DNA from: Bacteroidota bacterium
GTDB taxonomy: Bacteria; Bacteroidota; Ignavibacteria; UBA10030; SZUA-254
DNA length: 35,439 nt
Assembly (NCBI GenBank): GCA_030019075.1
Contig: JASEHD010000016.1
Span: 1-35,439 of the forward strand
Direction of reading: 5' to 3'
Shown here: positions 25,219 to 33,021 of the stretch, in pieces
Position numbering within the stretch: the stretch's first letter is position 1
Layout of the letters: every line of letters starts with the position of its first letter
The notes under the pieces: generated by a model
The model's input: only the letters and a program-made list of their open reading frames with translations
The model's database searches: none
Told to the model about the DNA's origin: nothing
Made by a program: the position numbers and the translations under genes

Positions 25219-26376
25219 ATGAAAACAATGAACTTTGTCATTTTTTTTTCAGTCTTCTTCGCACTTTATGGATTGTTGAACTATTACATACTTGTAAGAG
25301 GTTTGCAATCGATTTCCCCAAACTCACCACTGCGTTTATACTATGTGGTTATTTTTTTGTTTATATCGCTATCATTTATTTTAGGCAGAACAATTGAAAA
25401 CTATTGGCTTTCTCCCGTTAGTAATGTTTTAATCTGGATTGGTTCTTTCTGGTTTGCTGCAATGCTCTATTTTTTTATCTCACTTATTCTTTTAGATTTT
25501 GTACGTTTGATGAATTCGCTGTTCCCGATTTTCCCAAAAGTTATATTAAATAATTATGTGTATATAAAGGGATTACTTGCAATAGTTATTTCCGTTTTTG
25601 TCTTTTCTATTATTGGTGTAGGTTATTGGAATGCACGTTCTCCTATTGTAAAGGAAATTAATATAAAAATTCCTAAAGGTAATATTTCTGAGAAATCTAT
25701 TAATCTCGTTATCGCTTCTGATATTCATCTCGGGACAATTGTGGGTAAAGAACGGTTCGATAAAATTGTTGCAACAATCAATAGCTTAAAAGCAGATATA
25801 GTACTTTTACCGGGAGATATTGTTGACGAGGATATCGGACCAGTAATTCGGGATGAATTAGGTGAAAGTCTTAAAGGTATTCATTCAAAATATGGTGTTT
25901 TTGCAGTTACCGGTAATCATGAATATATAGGCGGTGTGGAGAGGGCATGCCGGTATTTGATTGAGAACAACGTAAGAGTGTTGCGTGATGAAAGTGTGTT
26001 AATAAATAATTCAATTTATTTAATCGGCAGGGAAGATCGAAGTATCGATAGGTTTGCTAACAAACATCGAAAATCACTTAGTGATTTATTATTGAAAGTG
26101 GATAAACGACGACCTATCATACTTATGGATCACCAGCCGTTTCAAGTTGAGGAAAGTGTAATAAATGGAGTTGATGTACAGATTTCGGGACATACACACC
26201 ATGGACAGCTCTGGCCCCTTAATTACATCACAGAAGCAGTATACGAGTTAAGTTGGGGTTACAAAAAAGATGGAGACAGACATATTTATGTTTCATGCGG
26301 TGTCGGTACGTGGGGACCTCCTGTCAGATTGGGAAATAGACCTGAGATTGTCAGGATGAAGTTAGAATTTAATTGA
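25219..26376 (+). CDS. Membrane-anchored metallophosphoesterase (YkuE-like)
   Basis: A 385-residue protein with about four N-terminal membrane segments (roughly 6-26, 41-58, 72-95, 117-135) followed by a calcineurin-like phosphoesterase domain (about 160-385). Metal-binding motifs are complete: ASDIHLG (Asp168, His170), LLPGDIVDED (Asp200), TGNHEY (Asn233, His234), MDHQP (His305) and SGHTHHGQLWP (His325, His327). The GHTHHGQ form is typical of the YkuE/YaeI group, some of which act on lipid-linked phosphates. The substrate is not known. It lies 15 bp after bshA, probably in the same transcript. Confidence 0.9.
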   Translation: MKTMNFVIFFSVFFALYGLLNYYILVRGLQSISPNSPLRLYYVVIFLFISLSFILGRTIENYWLSPVSNVLIWIGSFWFAAMLYFFISLILLDFVRLMNSLFPIFPKVILNNYVYIKGLLAIVISVFVFSIIGVGYWNARSPIVKEINIKIPKGNISEKSINLVIASDIHLGTIVGKERFDKIVATINSLKADIVLLPGDIVDEDIGPVIRDELGESLKGIHSKYGVFAVTGNHEYIGGVERACRYLIENNVRVLRDESVLINNSIYLIGREDRSIDRFANKHRKSLSDLLLKVDKRRPIILMDHQPFQVEESVINGVDVQISGHTHHGQLWPLNYITEAVYELSWGYKKDGDRHIYVSCGVGTWGPPVRLGNRPEIVRMKLEFN

Positions 26377-26404
26377 ATTTATTTTCTCAAAATTTTATTA
26401 ATGC

Positions 26405-26433
26405 TTGATTCCTACTTAGAAAACTTGTATTTT
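26405..26433 (+). promoter_or_regulatory. Possible promoter of the small basic protein / folP unit
   Basis: TTGATT (26405-26410), 17-nt spacer, TATTTT (26428-26433). The -10 is weaker than those of other promoters in the window. A leader of about 35 nt would precede the ATG at 26475. Confidence 0.4.
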
Positions 26434-26474
26434 CTTCAAAGGGAAAAATATTTAAAATTCAAAAAGGAAATAAT

Positions 26475-26594
26475 ATGAACAAAAAAATAAGAAACGTCGG
26501 CAAGAAACATCGCAAAAAAGTTCAGCGGATGAAGGCAAAAGAAAAAGCGATTCGATTGGCAGCAAAAAATCAGCCGGTGAAAGCAACAACATAG
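26475..26594 (+). CDS. Very small, highly basic protein (39 aa)
   Basis: A 39-residue frame with an AAGGA box 8 nt before its ATG and a hairpin right after its stop. The sequence is mostly Lys/Arg with small residues (KKIRNVGKKHRKKVQRMKAK, then a short Ala/Asn tail). Composition resembles small ribosome-associated proteins such as the AURKAIP1/COX24-like or THX families, but I cannot assign it to either. The good binding site, own promoter candidate and own terminator argue that it is a real gene. Confidence 0.6.
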   Translation: MNKKIRNVGKKHRKKVQRMKAKEKAIRLAAKNQPVKATT

Positions 26595-26598
26595 TGAT

Positions 26599-26623
26599 AA
26601 GGGTATTCGATGGGTACCCTTTT
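26599..26623 (+). terminator. Probable terminator after the small basic gene
   Basis: AAGGGTA and TACCCTT pair around a 9-nt loop and are followed by TTC. The U-tract is short, so termination may be partial and allow read-through into folP, which begins at 26639. Confidence 0.55.
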
Positions 26624-26638
26624 CATTAAATACAGACC

Positions 26639-27484
26639 ATGATACAAACTATTTCAAAGGTGTATAAATTCGGCTCTGCTCAGTATGATTTAGGTGCCCG
26701 CACTTTTATAATGGGTGTTCTGAATGTTACTCCTGATTCTTTTTCTGATGGCGGAAAATATTTTAATATCGAGGCAGCGCTGAAACGAGGACTCGAGATG
26801 GTTGAAGAAGGAGCTGATTTTATTGATGTTGGCGGTGAATCAACTCGGCCAGGTGCTGATGTTGTACCGCTAACTGAAGAAATAAATCGAGTGATTCCTG
26901 TAATCGAAAGGTTAGCTAAAACCAGTCAAGTTCCGATTTCAATTGATACATATAAGTCTGAAGTAGCTGAACAGGCACTCAATGCCGGGGCGGTAATCGT
27001 AAATGATATTTCGGGCTTACATTTTGACCAGCGAATGGCTGATGTGGTTAGTAGAAATAAAGCAACAATCATTTTAATGCATATAAAAGGCACACCTAAA
27101 ACGATGCAAACCGATCTAAGGTACGAAAATCTAATTGAAGAAGTTTGTGCTTATTTGAAAGAAGGTATTCGACTTGCTCAAGATGCTAAGATTGACCAGA
27201 TCATTGTAGACCCCGGTATTGGTTTCGGTAAAACAGTCGAACATAATCTTGAGATAATTAGATGTCTCAAAGATTTTAAAAGGTTTGACTATCCTGTATT
27301 AGTTGGTCCTTCACGTAAATCTTTCATCGGGAAAATTTTAGATCTCCCACCCGATCAGAGATTGGAAGGAACTGCCGCTGCTGTTGCTGTTTCAATAATG
27401 AACGGGGCTAATATTGTCCGCGTTCACGATGTTCAACAAATGAAAAGGATAACTCAAATGGTGGATGCAATACGACATGCATGA
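26639..27484 (+). CDS. folP: Dihydropteroate synthase
   Basis: A 281-residue TIM-barrel enzyme joining p-aminobenzoate to dihydropterin pyrophosphate in folate synthesis. The two family signatures are present: IMGVLNVTPDSFSDGG (24-39) and DVGGESTRPGA (63-73). INDIS-type and GPSRKSFIG (about residue 221) motifs and the C-terminal RVHDV are also seen. Length is typical and the start fits. It lies 36 bp before cdaA; folP-cdaA linkage is common in the Bacteroidota/Chlorobiota group. Confidence 0.96.
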   Translation: MIQTISKVYKFGSAQYDLGARTFIMGVLNVTPDSFSDGGKYFNIEAALKRGLEMVEEGADFIDVGGESTRPGADVVPLTEEINRVIPVIERLAKTSQVPISIDTYKSEVAEQALNAGAVIVNDISGLHFDQRMADVVSRNKATIILMHIKGTPKTMQTDLRYENLIEEVCAYLKEGIRLAQDAKIDQIIVDPGIGFGKTVEHNLEIIRCLKDFKRFDYPVLVGPSRKSFIGKILDLPPDQRLEGTAAAVAVSIMNGANIVRVHDVQQMKRITQMVDAIRHA

Positions 27485-27520
27485 GATTTTATTTTATAAT
27501 TTTGAATTTTTACTTGATTA

Positions 27521-28336
27521 ATGGAACTATTTAAAATCGGTTTTCTCAGCGTTACAATTATCGATGTGGTCGACATCTTTCTGGTGTCTTTTATATTCTA
27601 TAAACTCTACTCGGTAATGCGCGGCACAATCGCTGCACAGATTTTTGTTGGCTTGATTCTCATCCTTGCGTTTTCGTTTGTTGCACAAGCAGCGAACCTG
27701 AAAGCGATGAACTGGATTTTACGTACTCTGACAGATATTTGGGTAATCGCATTTATAATATTGTTTCAACCGGAGCTAAGAAGATTACTTGTTCTTCTTG
27801 GACGAAATAGACTAATTCGCGCGTTCATACGCATCGATGTCGAAGAATCAGTCGAAGAGGTTGTTGGAGCAGCATCGGAGCTTGCCCGCAAACATCATGG
27901 AATGCTTGTAGTAATAGTTCGTTCAACCGGTTTGCGGACGTTTGTTGAAACCGGTACAACACTACAAGCCCGCGTAAGTAAAGCTTTACTTGTTTCGATA
28001 TTTAATCCTAAATCTCCACTTCACGATGGTGCGGTTGTAATTCATGATAGAATCATCGAAGCCGCTCGCGTTACATTGCCACTTTCTCAAACGGCAAATA
28101 TTGGAGATACAATTTTGGGGATGCGGCATCGCGCGGCTTTAGGAATATCTGAGCAAGCTGACGTTGTCGCTCTGCTCGTTTCCGAAGAGACAGGTAAAAT
28201 TTCTATCGCTGACACCGGAATTCTCATTCGGAATTTAACAACACAAGAATTAAGGCACGAGCTGTATACCCGATTATCCCTTCATCCTATCAAATCGGCA
28301 AAATCTATTTGGAGATTTTTAAAGTTAAATGGTTAA
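27521..28336 (+). CDS. cdaA: Diadenylate cyclase CdaA (c-di-AMP synthase)
   Basis: A 271-residue protein with three N-terminal membrane helices (about 10-28, 36-55, 63-83) and a DisA_N (DAC) domain (about 100-250). The catalytic motifs LHDGAVVI (Asp169-Gly170-Ala171) and GMRHRAALG (Arg202-His203-Arg204) are intact. It makes c-di-AMP from two ATP at the membrane; c-di-AMP controls potassium and osmotic balance and cell-wall homeostasis. The cdaR-glmM partners of Firmicutes are absent here; folP and pcm are the neighbours. Its stop overlaps pcm by 8 bases. Confidence 0.95.
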   Translation: MELFKIGFLSVTIIDVVDIFLVSFIFYKLYSVMRGTIAAQIFVGLILILAFSFVAQAANLKAMNWILRTLTDIWVIAFIILFQPELRRLLVLLGRNRLIRAFIRIDVEESVEEVVGAASELARKHHGMLVVIVRSTGLRTFVETGTTLQARVSKALLVSIFNPKSPLHDGAVVIHDRIIEAARVTLPLSQTANIGDTILGMRHRAALGISEQADVVALLVSEETGKISIADTGILIRNLTTQELRHELYTRLSLHPIKSAKSIWRFLKLNG

Positions 28337-29018
28337 AGGAGACTCGCTACATCATAAGAAAAAAAATATTGCTCGATCCAGTTCAAGTCGTGTAGATTTT
28401 GAGAGAGATGAGATGATCGACCTTATTCGTCAGCGTGGTGTATCGGATGAAAGATTGCTGCAAGCGATGGGTGTGATTGATCGTAGAGAGTTTGTTCAAA
28501 AAGCTTTTCTCCCCCGCGCCTATGATGATTCTGCGCTTCCGATTGGACATTCGCAAACTATTTCTCAGCCATATACAGTAGCTTTTATGACAGAAGCATT
28601 AGAGGTGAAAGCAGGCGATAAGGTTTTAGAGATTGGCACTGGCTCCGGGTATCAAGCTGCCATCCTTGCTGAGATGGGTGTGCGGGTTTACACAATCGAA
28701 CGTAATATGGATCTCCTCAATTCTGCTCGGCAGCATCTCGATAAACTCGGATATGATGTAGTATCAAAATGCGGTGATGGAACAATCGGCTGGAAAGAAT
28801 TTGCACCCTATGATGGAATCATTGTTACTGCAGGGGCTCCTGAAGTTCCACAACCATTACTAAATCAGTTAAAGCATGGTGGACGGCTCGTAATACCGAT
28901 CGGTGATATGGAAATTCAAAATCTTCATATTATCAAACGTTTGAATGACAAATTCGAGACAAAAATTGCACACGGTTTCAAGTTTGTTCCTCTTGTCGGT
29001 AAAAAAGGGTGGAAGTGA
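28329..29018 (+). CDS. pcm: Protein-L-isoaspartate O-methyltransferase
   Basis: A 229-residue SAM-dependent methyltransferase repairing isoaspartyl residues in damaged proteins. It has LPIGHSQTISQPYTVAFMTE (70-89), the SAM-binding motif I VLEIGTGSGYQAA (99-111), TIERN and the C-terminal FVPLVGKKGW. The first roughly 22 residues are Ser/Lys-rich and likely disordered. It overlaps cdaA by 8 bases (ATGGTTAA), so the two are probably translationally coupled. Confidence 0.95.
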   Translation: MVKGDSLHHKKKNIARSSSSRVDFERDEMIDLIRQRGVSDERLLQAMGVIDRREFVQKAFLPRAYDDSALPIGHSQTISQPYTVAFMTEALEVKAGDKVLEIGTGSGYQAAILAEMGVRVYTIERNMDLLNSARQHLDKLGYDVVSKCGDGTIGWKEFAPYDGIIVTAGAPEVPQPLLNQLKHGGRLVIPIGDMEIQNLHIIKRLNDKFETKIAHGFKFVPLVGKKGWK

Positions 29019-29024
29019 AAATAA

Positions 29025-29052
29025 ATGTCGGATTTCAGATGTCGGATTTCAG
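29025..29052. repeat. Two perfect 14-bp direct repeats before miaA
   Basis: ATGTCGGATTTCAG occurs twice in tandem (29025-29038, 29039-29052), each unit being two heptamers. It starts 6 bp after the pcm stop and belongs to the same degenerate 7-bp family as the other intergenic repeats. Confidence 0.8.
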
Positions 29053-29095
29053 TCAAACTGAGGCGGATCAGATTTTTCTGTAAGTGCTGTTAGCG

Positions 29096-30070
29096 ATGGA
29101 AACTTATAACGACAAACATCTAACATCTGGCATCAAACATCAACACCTGCTTGTTCTCGTCGGTCCAACCGCTTCTGGTAAAACTCCGATCTCACTTCTG
29201 ATTGCCGAGCGAATTGGTGCTGAGATTATCTCTGCCGATTCACGACAGATTTATAAATTGATGGATATTGGAACGGCGAAACCATCAATGGCTGATCGCA
29301 ACAAAATAAAACATCATTTTGTTGATGAACTTCTACCGAACCAAGATTTTAATGCCGGTGACTACGGTAAAAAAGGTAGATTGATTATTGATAAGATATT
29401 TCGAAAAGGGAAAGTCCCGCTTGTTGTTGGCGGCTCAGGACTTTATGTCCAGTCTCTCATAGATGGATTTTTTGAAGGACCATCGGCAGATAATGAAATA
29501 CGTAAAGAGTTATATCACAGATTAAAGGTGGATGGAGCAGAGGAGCTCTTGAATGAATTGCGAAAAGTTGATCCTGCATCCGCAGCTAAAATGCTTCCAA
29601 GTAACACACGCAGAATCGTCCGAGCGTTGGAAGTTTTTAAAGTAACAGGTGTTCCAATATCCTCATTTCATAAAACCAAAATTGCCTTAAATTTTTCTCC
29701 TGTATTAGTCGGGTTACAATGGGATCGTGCAAAATTATATGATCGAATCAACCAGCGTGTTGATAAAATGCTCGAGCAAAGTTTAGTTGATGAGGTGAAA
29801 CGACTACAGTCTAATGGTTATTCATCGCAATTGAATGCACTTCAAACAGTTGGCTACAAAGAAGTTTTCGATTACCTTGAGGAGAGAATAAGTCTTAAAA
29901 GAATGTCAGAGCTAATAAAACAAAATTCAAGACGATATGCTAAACGACAATTGACATGGTTTAGGCGAGACAAACGGATAAAGTGGTTTGATGTGAATAG
30001 TGAAATAGATTTCGCTTCGGTTACGTCTTCAATTTGTGAATATTTCTACAAGGTAAAACAACATCGTTAG
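29096..30070 (+). CDS. miaA: tRNA dimethylallyltransferase MiaA
   Basis: MiaA adds a dimethylallyl group to A37 of tRNAs reading UNN codons. Numbering from the ATG at 29096 (324 residues): P-loop VGPTASGKT at about 22-30, ADSRQIYKLMDIGTAKPS, GGSGLYVQSLIDG, ALEV and the C-terminal RRYAKRQLTWFRR. A GTG at 29084 is a possible alternative start in the same frame. The first roughly 18 residues (including SGIKHQH) are coded partly by 7-bp repeats and make an extension compared with typical MiaA, which begins a few residues before the P-loop. Confidence 0.93.
   Translation: METYNDKHLTSGIKHQHLLVLVGPTASGKTPISLLIAERIGAEIISADSRQIYKLMDIGTAKPSMADRNKIKHHFVDELLPNQDFNAGDYGKKGRLIIDKIFRKGKVPLVVGGSGLYVQSLIDGFFEGPSADNEIRKELYHRLKVDGAEELLNELRKVDPASAAKMLPSNTRRIVRALEVFKVTGVPISSFHKTKIALNFSPVLVGLQWDRAKLYDRINQRVDKMLEQSLVDEVKRLQSNGYSSQLNALQTVGYKEVFDYLEERISLKRMSELIKQNSRRYAKRQLTWFRRDKRIKWFDVNSEIDFASVTSSICEYFYKVKQHR
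29115..29142. repeat. Heptamer repeat within the miaA 5' coding end
   Basis: AACATCT, AACATCT, GGCATCA and AACATCA follow each other with exact 7-bp period inside the frame of miaA just before the P-loop codons. This is 62 bp from the 14-bp repeats upstream. Confidence 0.65.
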
Positions 30071-30101
30071 CTTTGAATTTAGACGTGGTTTTGTTATCTT
30101 A

Positions 30102-30281
30102 ATTATTAACTGGTGTTACGCAATACTTGAGAAAAGAGGCTGTCATGCCCGCATGTTTTAAGCGGGCATCCAGAATCTCGTTTACTACGCTCTGGATTCT
30201 CGATAAAAGCTTTCGGAAATGACATATCGATGGTTCTTTGTCTGATTCCAATATCAATTTTGCGTAACATCAGTTATTAAT
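30102..30281. mobile_element. MITE-like element 2 (180 bp) upstream of tRNA-Pro
   Basis: 22-bp terminal inverted repeats, 20 of 22 matched: left ATTATTAACTGGTGTTACGC..., right arm (reverse complement) ATTAATAACTGATGTTACGC.... The interior has a separate palindromic module (30141-30224). No reading frame. The right end stops 2 bases before the first base of tRNA-Pro, so the tRNA promoter must lie in or be supplied by the element. No convincing target-site duplication was seen. Confidence 0.7.
30141..30224. repeat. Nested palindromic module inside element 2
   Basis: Outer arms TGTCAT/ATGACA (30141-30146, 30219-30224) enclose a GCCCGC/GCGGGC hairpin and a TCCAGA/TCTGGA hairpin. The form (TGTCATGCCCGC...CCAGAATC...ATGACA) resembles palindromic intergenic repeats common in environmental genomes. 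It is unlike the interior of element 1. Confidence 0.65.
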
Positions 30282-30283
30282 CA

Positions 30284-30358
30284 CGGGGCGTGGCTCAGCC
30301 CGGCTAGAGCGCTTGGTTCGGGACCAAGAGGTCGGCGGTTCAAATCCGCCCGCCCCGA
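30284..30358 (+). tRNA. tRNA-Pro (anticodon CGG)
   Basis: A complete cloverleaf: acceptor CGGGGCG/CGCCCCG with discriminator A, D stem GCTC/GAGC, anticodon stem CTTGG/CCAAG with loop TTCGGGA (anticodon CGG, reading CCG), variable AGGTC and T arm GGCGG-TTCAAAT-CCGCC. The 3' CCA is not encoded, since ACAACA follows acceptor base 30357. No terminator is evident. The rest of the gap from 30359 to 30501 holds only AT-rich sequence with no gene. Confidence 0.97.
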
Positions 30359-30501
30359 CAACATGGATGTGAATTTGAGAGATATTAGAATTGTTTTTCG
30401 GAAATTTGAATCATAATCTTGAATCATAAATCTTACGTTGTTCTTATCCGCCATATTTACAAATAATAAACTTTACATTTATTTGTTACACACCCCTGAA
30501 A

Positions 30502-30909
30502 ATGAACATCCTTATCGTCGAAGATAATTTAGCTCATCTAAAAATAACAGAGTATATTCTCAAAAAGAATGGTCTACCTGCAAAATATTTTGTTGTTAGG
30601 GATGGTCAGGAGGTTTTGGATTATCTTTATAGAAAAAATGGTTTTGCCGATGTCGAAAAATATCCGCTTCCGAATCTTATCCTACTCGATCTCAACCTCC
30701 CGAAACGTGATGGCAGGGAAGTGTTAAAACTTATCAAAGAAGATCCAAACCTCGAAACAATTCCTATCGTTATCGTTAGTACATCTGATAGAGAAGAAGA
30801 TATTAACTATGCATACCAATTGGGCGTTGTTGGTTACATCAGCAAGTCGATTGGGTTTGATAAGTTTAGCGAAGAGCTCGGATCGGTTGTTAAATTCGCA
30901 CGTTCGTAA
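30502..30909 (+). CDS. Stand-alone response regulator receiver protein
   Basis: A 135-residue single CheY-like receiver domain without an output domain. It has the acidic pocket Glu7-Asp8, the phospho-acceptor Asp63 in LLDLNLPKRDG, Thr94 in VSTSD and Lys115 in ISKS. The YLYRKNGFADVEKYPLPNLIL insert is typical of the Rcp1/phytochrome-type receivers. No histidine kinase is nearby, so its partner must be encoded elsewhere. It may relay a phosphoryl group or act by protein binding. Confidence 0.93.
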   Translation: MNILIVEDNLAHLKITEYILKKNGLPAKYFVVRDGQEVLDYLYRKNGFADVEKYPLPNLILLDLNLPKRDGREVLKLIKEDPNLETIPIVIVSTSDREEDINYAYQLGVVGYISKSIGFDKFSEELGSVVKFARS

Positions 30910-30942
30910 TCTAAAACAGAAGATATCCTTTCTACATGAAAT

Positions 30943-30974
30943 ATTTTTCAAAGAGGGGGAAATTTTTGAAAAAT
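30943..30974. repeat. 10-bp inverted repeat between the receiver gene and the next promoter
   Basis: ATTTTTCAAA (30943-30952) and TTTGAAAAAT (30965-30974) pair perfectly around a 12-nt loop. It ends 4 bases before the -35 box at 30979. It may be a weak terminator for the receiver gene or an operator. Confidence 0.5.
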
Positions 30975-30978
30975 TCGC

Positions 30979-31009
30979 TTGACATGAAATATAAAATTCC
31001 TTATATTTG
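30979..31009 (+). promoter_or_regulatory. Strong promoter of the secreted BNR-repeat protein gene
   Basis: TTGACA (30979-30984), exactly 17 nt, TATATT (31002-31007), extended to TATATTTG. The -35 is a perfect sigma-70 hexamer and the -10 matches the Bacteroidota TAnnTTTG exactly. It predicts a leader of about 90 nt before the ATG at 31108. Confidence 0.75.
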
Positions 31010-31014
31010 GCTAA

Positions 31015-31068
31015 CCCCGATGGGGCAGATAGGGTGGGAAGGTTGCTCTATTTCTATTCTATTCGGGG
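31015..31068 (+). promoter_or_regulatory. Leader with two mutually exclusive hairpins
   Basis: CCCC (31015-31018) can pair with GGGG at 31022-31025 over a 3-nt loop, or as CCCCGA with TCGGGG at 31063-31068, just upstream of an alternative ATG at 31078. The two pairings exclude each other. This is seen in sequence only; no known riboswitch is recognised. Confidence 0.25.
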
Positions 31069-31107
31069 GAGTTGTTTATGTTCCATTTTTTAAAAGGACA
31101 AGAAACA

Positions 31108-33021
31108 ATGAGGGTTTTTTTCAGACATAATTTATTTGTAATGCTTACACTTCTTCTATGTGCAGCGATTGCACAATTGCATCTCTACGCCCAAGACACC
31201 TCCTGCGGTATCGTTTGGTATCCGGCGATACAGCTATCGGACGATACGATAAGTTCTGTTTGTCCACAAATTGCTGTATCAGGAGATGACACAGTGCATG
31301 TGACGTGGAAGACTAACAGTGGTATTCAGACGATGAAGCTTCCCTATGTGAAGATTGTCTCAGGTACGGTGGTTGACACTAAAGATTTACTACAAGATAA
31401 TACTGAATTCCCAGTTTATGTGGCATATCCCGTAATCATTGCTCGCAATGACCGTGTATGGATTTTCTTTACACGAACATCCGATAGGCCGCTTTGGATG
31501 ATTTCAAGTAATGACGGCGGTAGCACGTGGAGTTCCGTTTCAGCAATAGCTCCTGATCCAACTGGGAGAGTTTATTCACCAAGTGAAAACGATCAATTAA
31601 TTGCACTCCTTTATCCTCCTCACAGTGCTCAACCATTAAAAATTCTTCGTTCGACAAATCTAGGTTTAACGTGGACTCGCACCGATGAAGATCTCGATAA
31701 TTATACCAAGATTACTTTGACACAGAATTCGCTTCACCTTGTCCAGCACAAATGGCTTGACCCATCGGTAGAAGTTGAATATCGTCAATCCACTGATTTA
31801 GGAACAAGCTGGAAGAGTGAGAAAATTATTTCTGAAGTAGATGGATGGTATTCTGATCAGCCGTCTATAGCTGCTGATAGGAATAAAATAGGTGATCAAC
31901 TTTTAGTTGCCTGGAGAGAAGAGAAGTATGGGTGGTATGGCCTTGCGGGTGGCAGCATAATAAGTCGTACGACAATACCAGGCAAAATGGAATGGCTTCC
32001 TGAGGTTTGTTTAACAGATGAACCCGCTGGCAGCAGTCCAGAAGTAGCGTTAAAGGGAGGTAAACGAGCTGTGGTATATGGGTATGAGGGATTGCCAGTT
32101 GGTTTTCATGTGCTCGTACGTTCAACTAATAATTCTTTGACTAATTTTTGTCCTGCAGTAGATATGAGACCTGATTCACATAATGGAGGTCAACGAGTTG
32201 CTGTTTCATCAGATGCAGTTCATGTTGTTTGGTCAGGGAAGGTTTATACAAATCATACATGGCGTATATTTTACCGTAGAGGAGAATTTATTAAAGCAAA
32301 TGCTATTTTTTCAACCTCTATTGATTCAATGGCACTGGGTACAACCGAGATTGGAAGAACAATTTCAGATACCGTCAGTGTAATGAATACAGGCAGTGAT
32401 ACAATGATAGTAGGGACAGCAATAAGCGATAACGAGAATTTCTCTGTAACTCCACAAGATACAATCGTACTCCCTTTTTCAGAAATAGAATTTACGGTGA
32501 ATTTTATTCCAAAGAGCTACGGTACACATACAGGAAAAATCATATTTTATCACAACAGTAAAACCTCCCCTGATTGTTTTGATGTAACGGGAACTGCCGA
32601 ATGGCGGAAAGAAACTATCAGCTACCAGCATGGAGAATGGAATATGGTATCAGTACCAGTGAAGCCCGGTCCAACTCAATCGTTACCATCAATGTTTAGT
32701 TATGAAGGCAGTTATATTCCTCGAGATGCAATGGAATTTGGTAAAGGATATTGGTCAAAGCCCGCCGCCCAAGAGATAACATACCAGGGTGCAGATGTAT
32801 GGAGCGATACATTTATAGTAAGAGCTGGCTGGAATATGATTGGCTCATTGACGGGTGAATTATTACGAGACAATATCACGACAATTCCGGATAGTTTGAT
32901 ATTATCGAAATTTTATTGGTACGACGGCTCACAGTATGTGGATTCGGATACGATAAAACCGGGAAGAAGTTACTGGATTAAGGTAAAACAAGACGGGAAA
33001 ATTATTCTGATGGCAAAATGA
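31108..33021 (+). CDS. Secreted BNR-repeat protein without a T9SS sorting domain
   Basis: A 637-residue protein from the ATG at 31108, chosen because AAAAGGA lies 9 nt upstream and a normal signal peptide follows (about 1-28, FVMLTLLLCAAIA core). Earlier TTG (31072) and ATG (31078) starts would add a 10-12 residue pre-extension. Asp-box motifs SSNDGGSTW (133-141), STNLGLTW (182-189) and STDLGTSW (228-235) indicate a sialidase-like beta-propeller. Next comes an Ig-like ASH/choice-of-anchor-D type domain (about 410-510), then a GWNMVSVPV...GYWSK / GWNMIGS...SYWIKVKQ module as in the two tandem T9SS proteins. It stops at KIILMAK with no NYPNPFNP domain. No catalytic sialidase residues are recognised; function unknown. 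Confidence 0.85.
   Translation: MRVFFRHNLFVMLTLLLCAAIAQLHLYAQDTSCGIVWYPAIQLSDDTISSVCPQIAVSGDDTVHVTWKTNSGIQTMKLPYVKIVSGTVVDTKDLLQDNTEFPVYVAYPVIIARNDRVWIFFTRTSDRPLWMISSNDGGSTWSSVSAIAPDPTGRVYSPSENDQLIALLYPPHSAQPLKILRSTNLGLTWTRTDEDLDNYTKITLTQNSLHLVQHKWLDPSVEVEYRQSTDLGTSWKSEKIISEVDGWYSDQPSIAADRNKIGDQLLVAWREEKYGWYGLAGGSIISRTTIPGKMEWLPEVCLTDEPAGSSPEVALKGGKRAVVYGYEGLPVGFHVLVRSTNNSLTNFCPAVDMRPDSHNGGQRVAVSSDAVHVVWSGKVYTNHTWRIFYRRGEFIKANAIFSTSIDSMALGTTEIGRTISDTVSVMNTGSDTMIVGTAISDNENFSVTPQDTIVLPFSEIEFTVNFIPKSYGTHTGKIIFYHNSKTSPDCFDVTGTAEWRKETISYQHGEWNMVSVPVKPGPTQSLPSMFSYEGSYIPRDAMEFGKGYWSKPAAQEITYQGADVWSDTFIVRAGWNMIGSLTGELLRDNITTIPDSLILSKFYWYDGSQYVDSDTIKPGRSYWIKVKQDGKIILMAK

Noticed and set aside
15779-30281. 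Heptamer and palindromic repeats as a CRISPR array
   Set aside because: Units are 7 bp without spacers, or single palindromes; no 23-37 bp repeats with regular unique spacers and no cas genes.
31072-31107. Upstream TTG/ATG start for the secreted BNR protein
   Set aside because: It would put 10-12 extra residues before the signal peptide; the ATG at 31108 has a better placed AAAAGGA. The GGGGGAG before ATG 31078 keeps it as a weak alternative.
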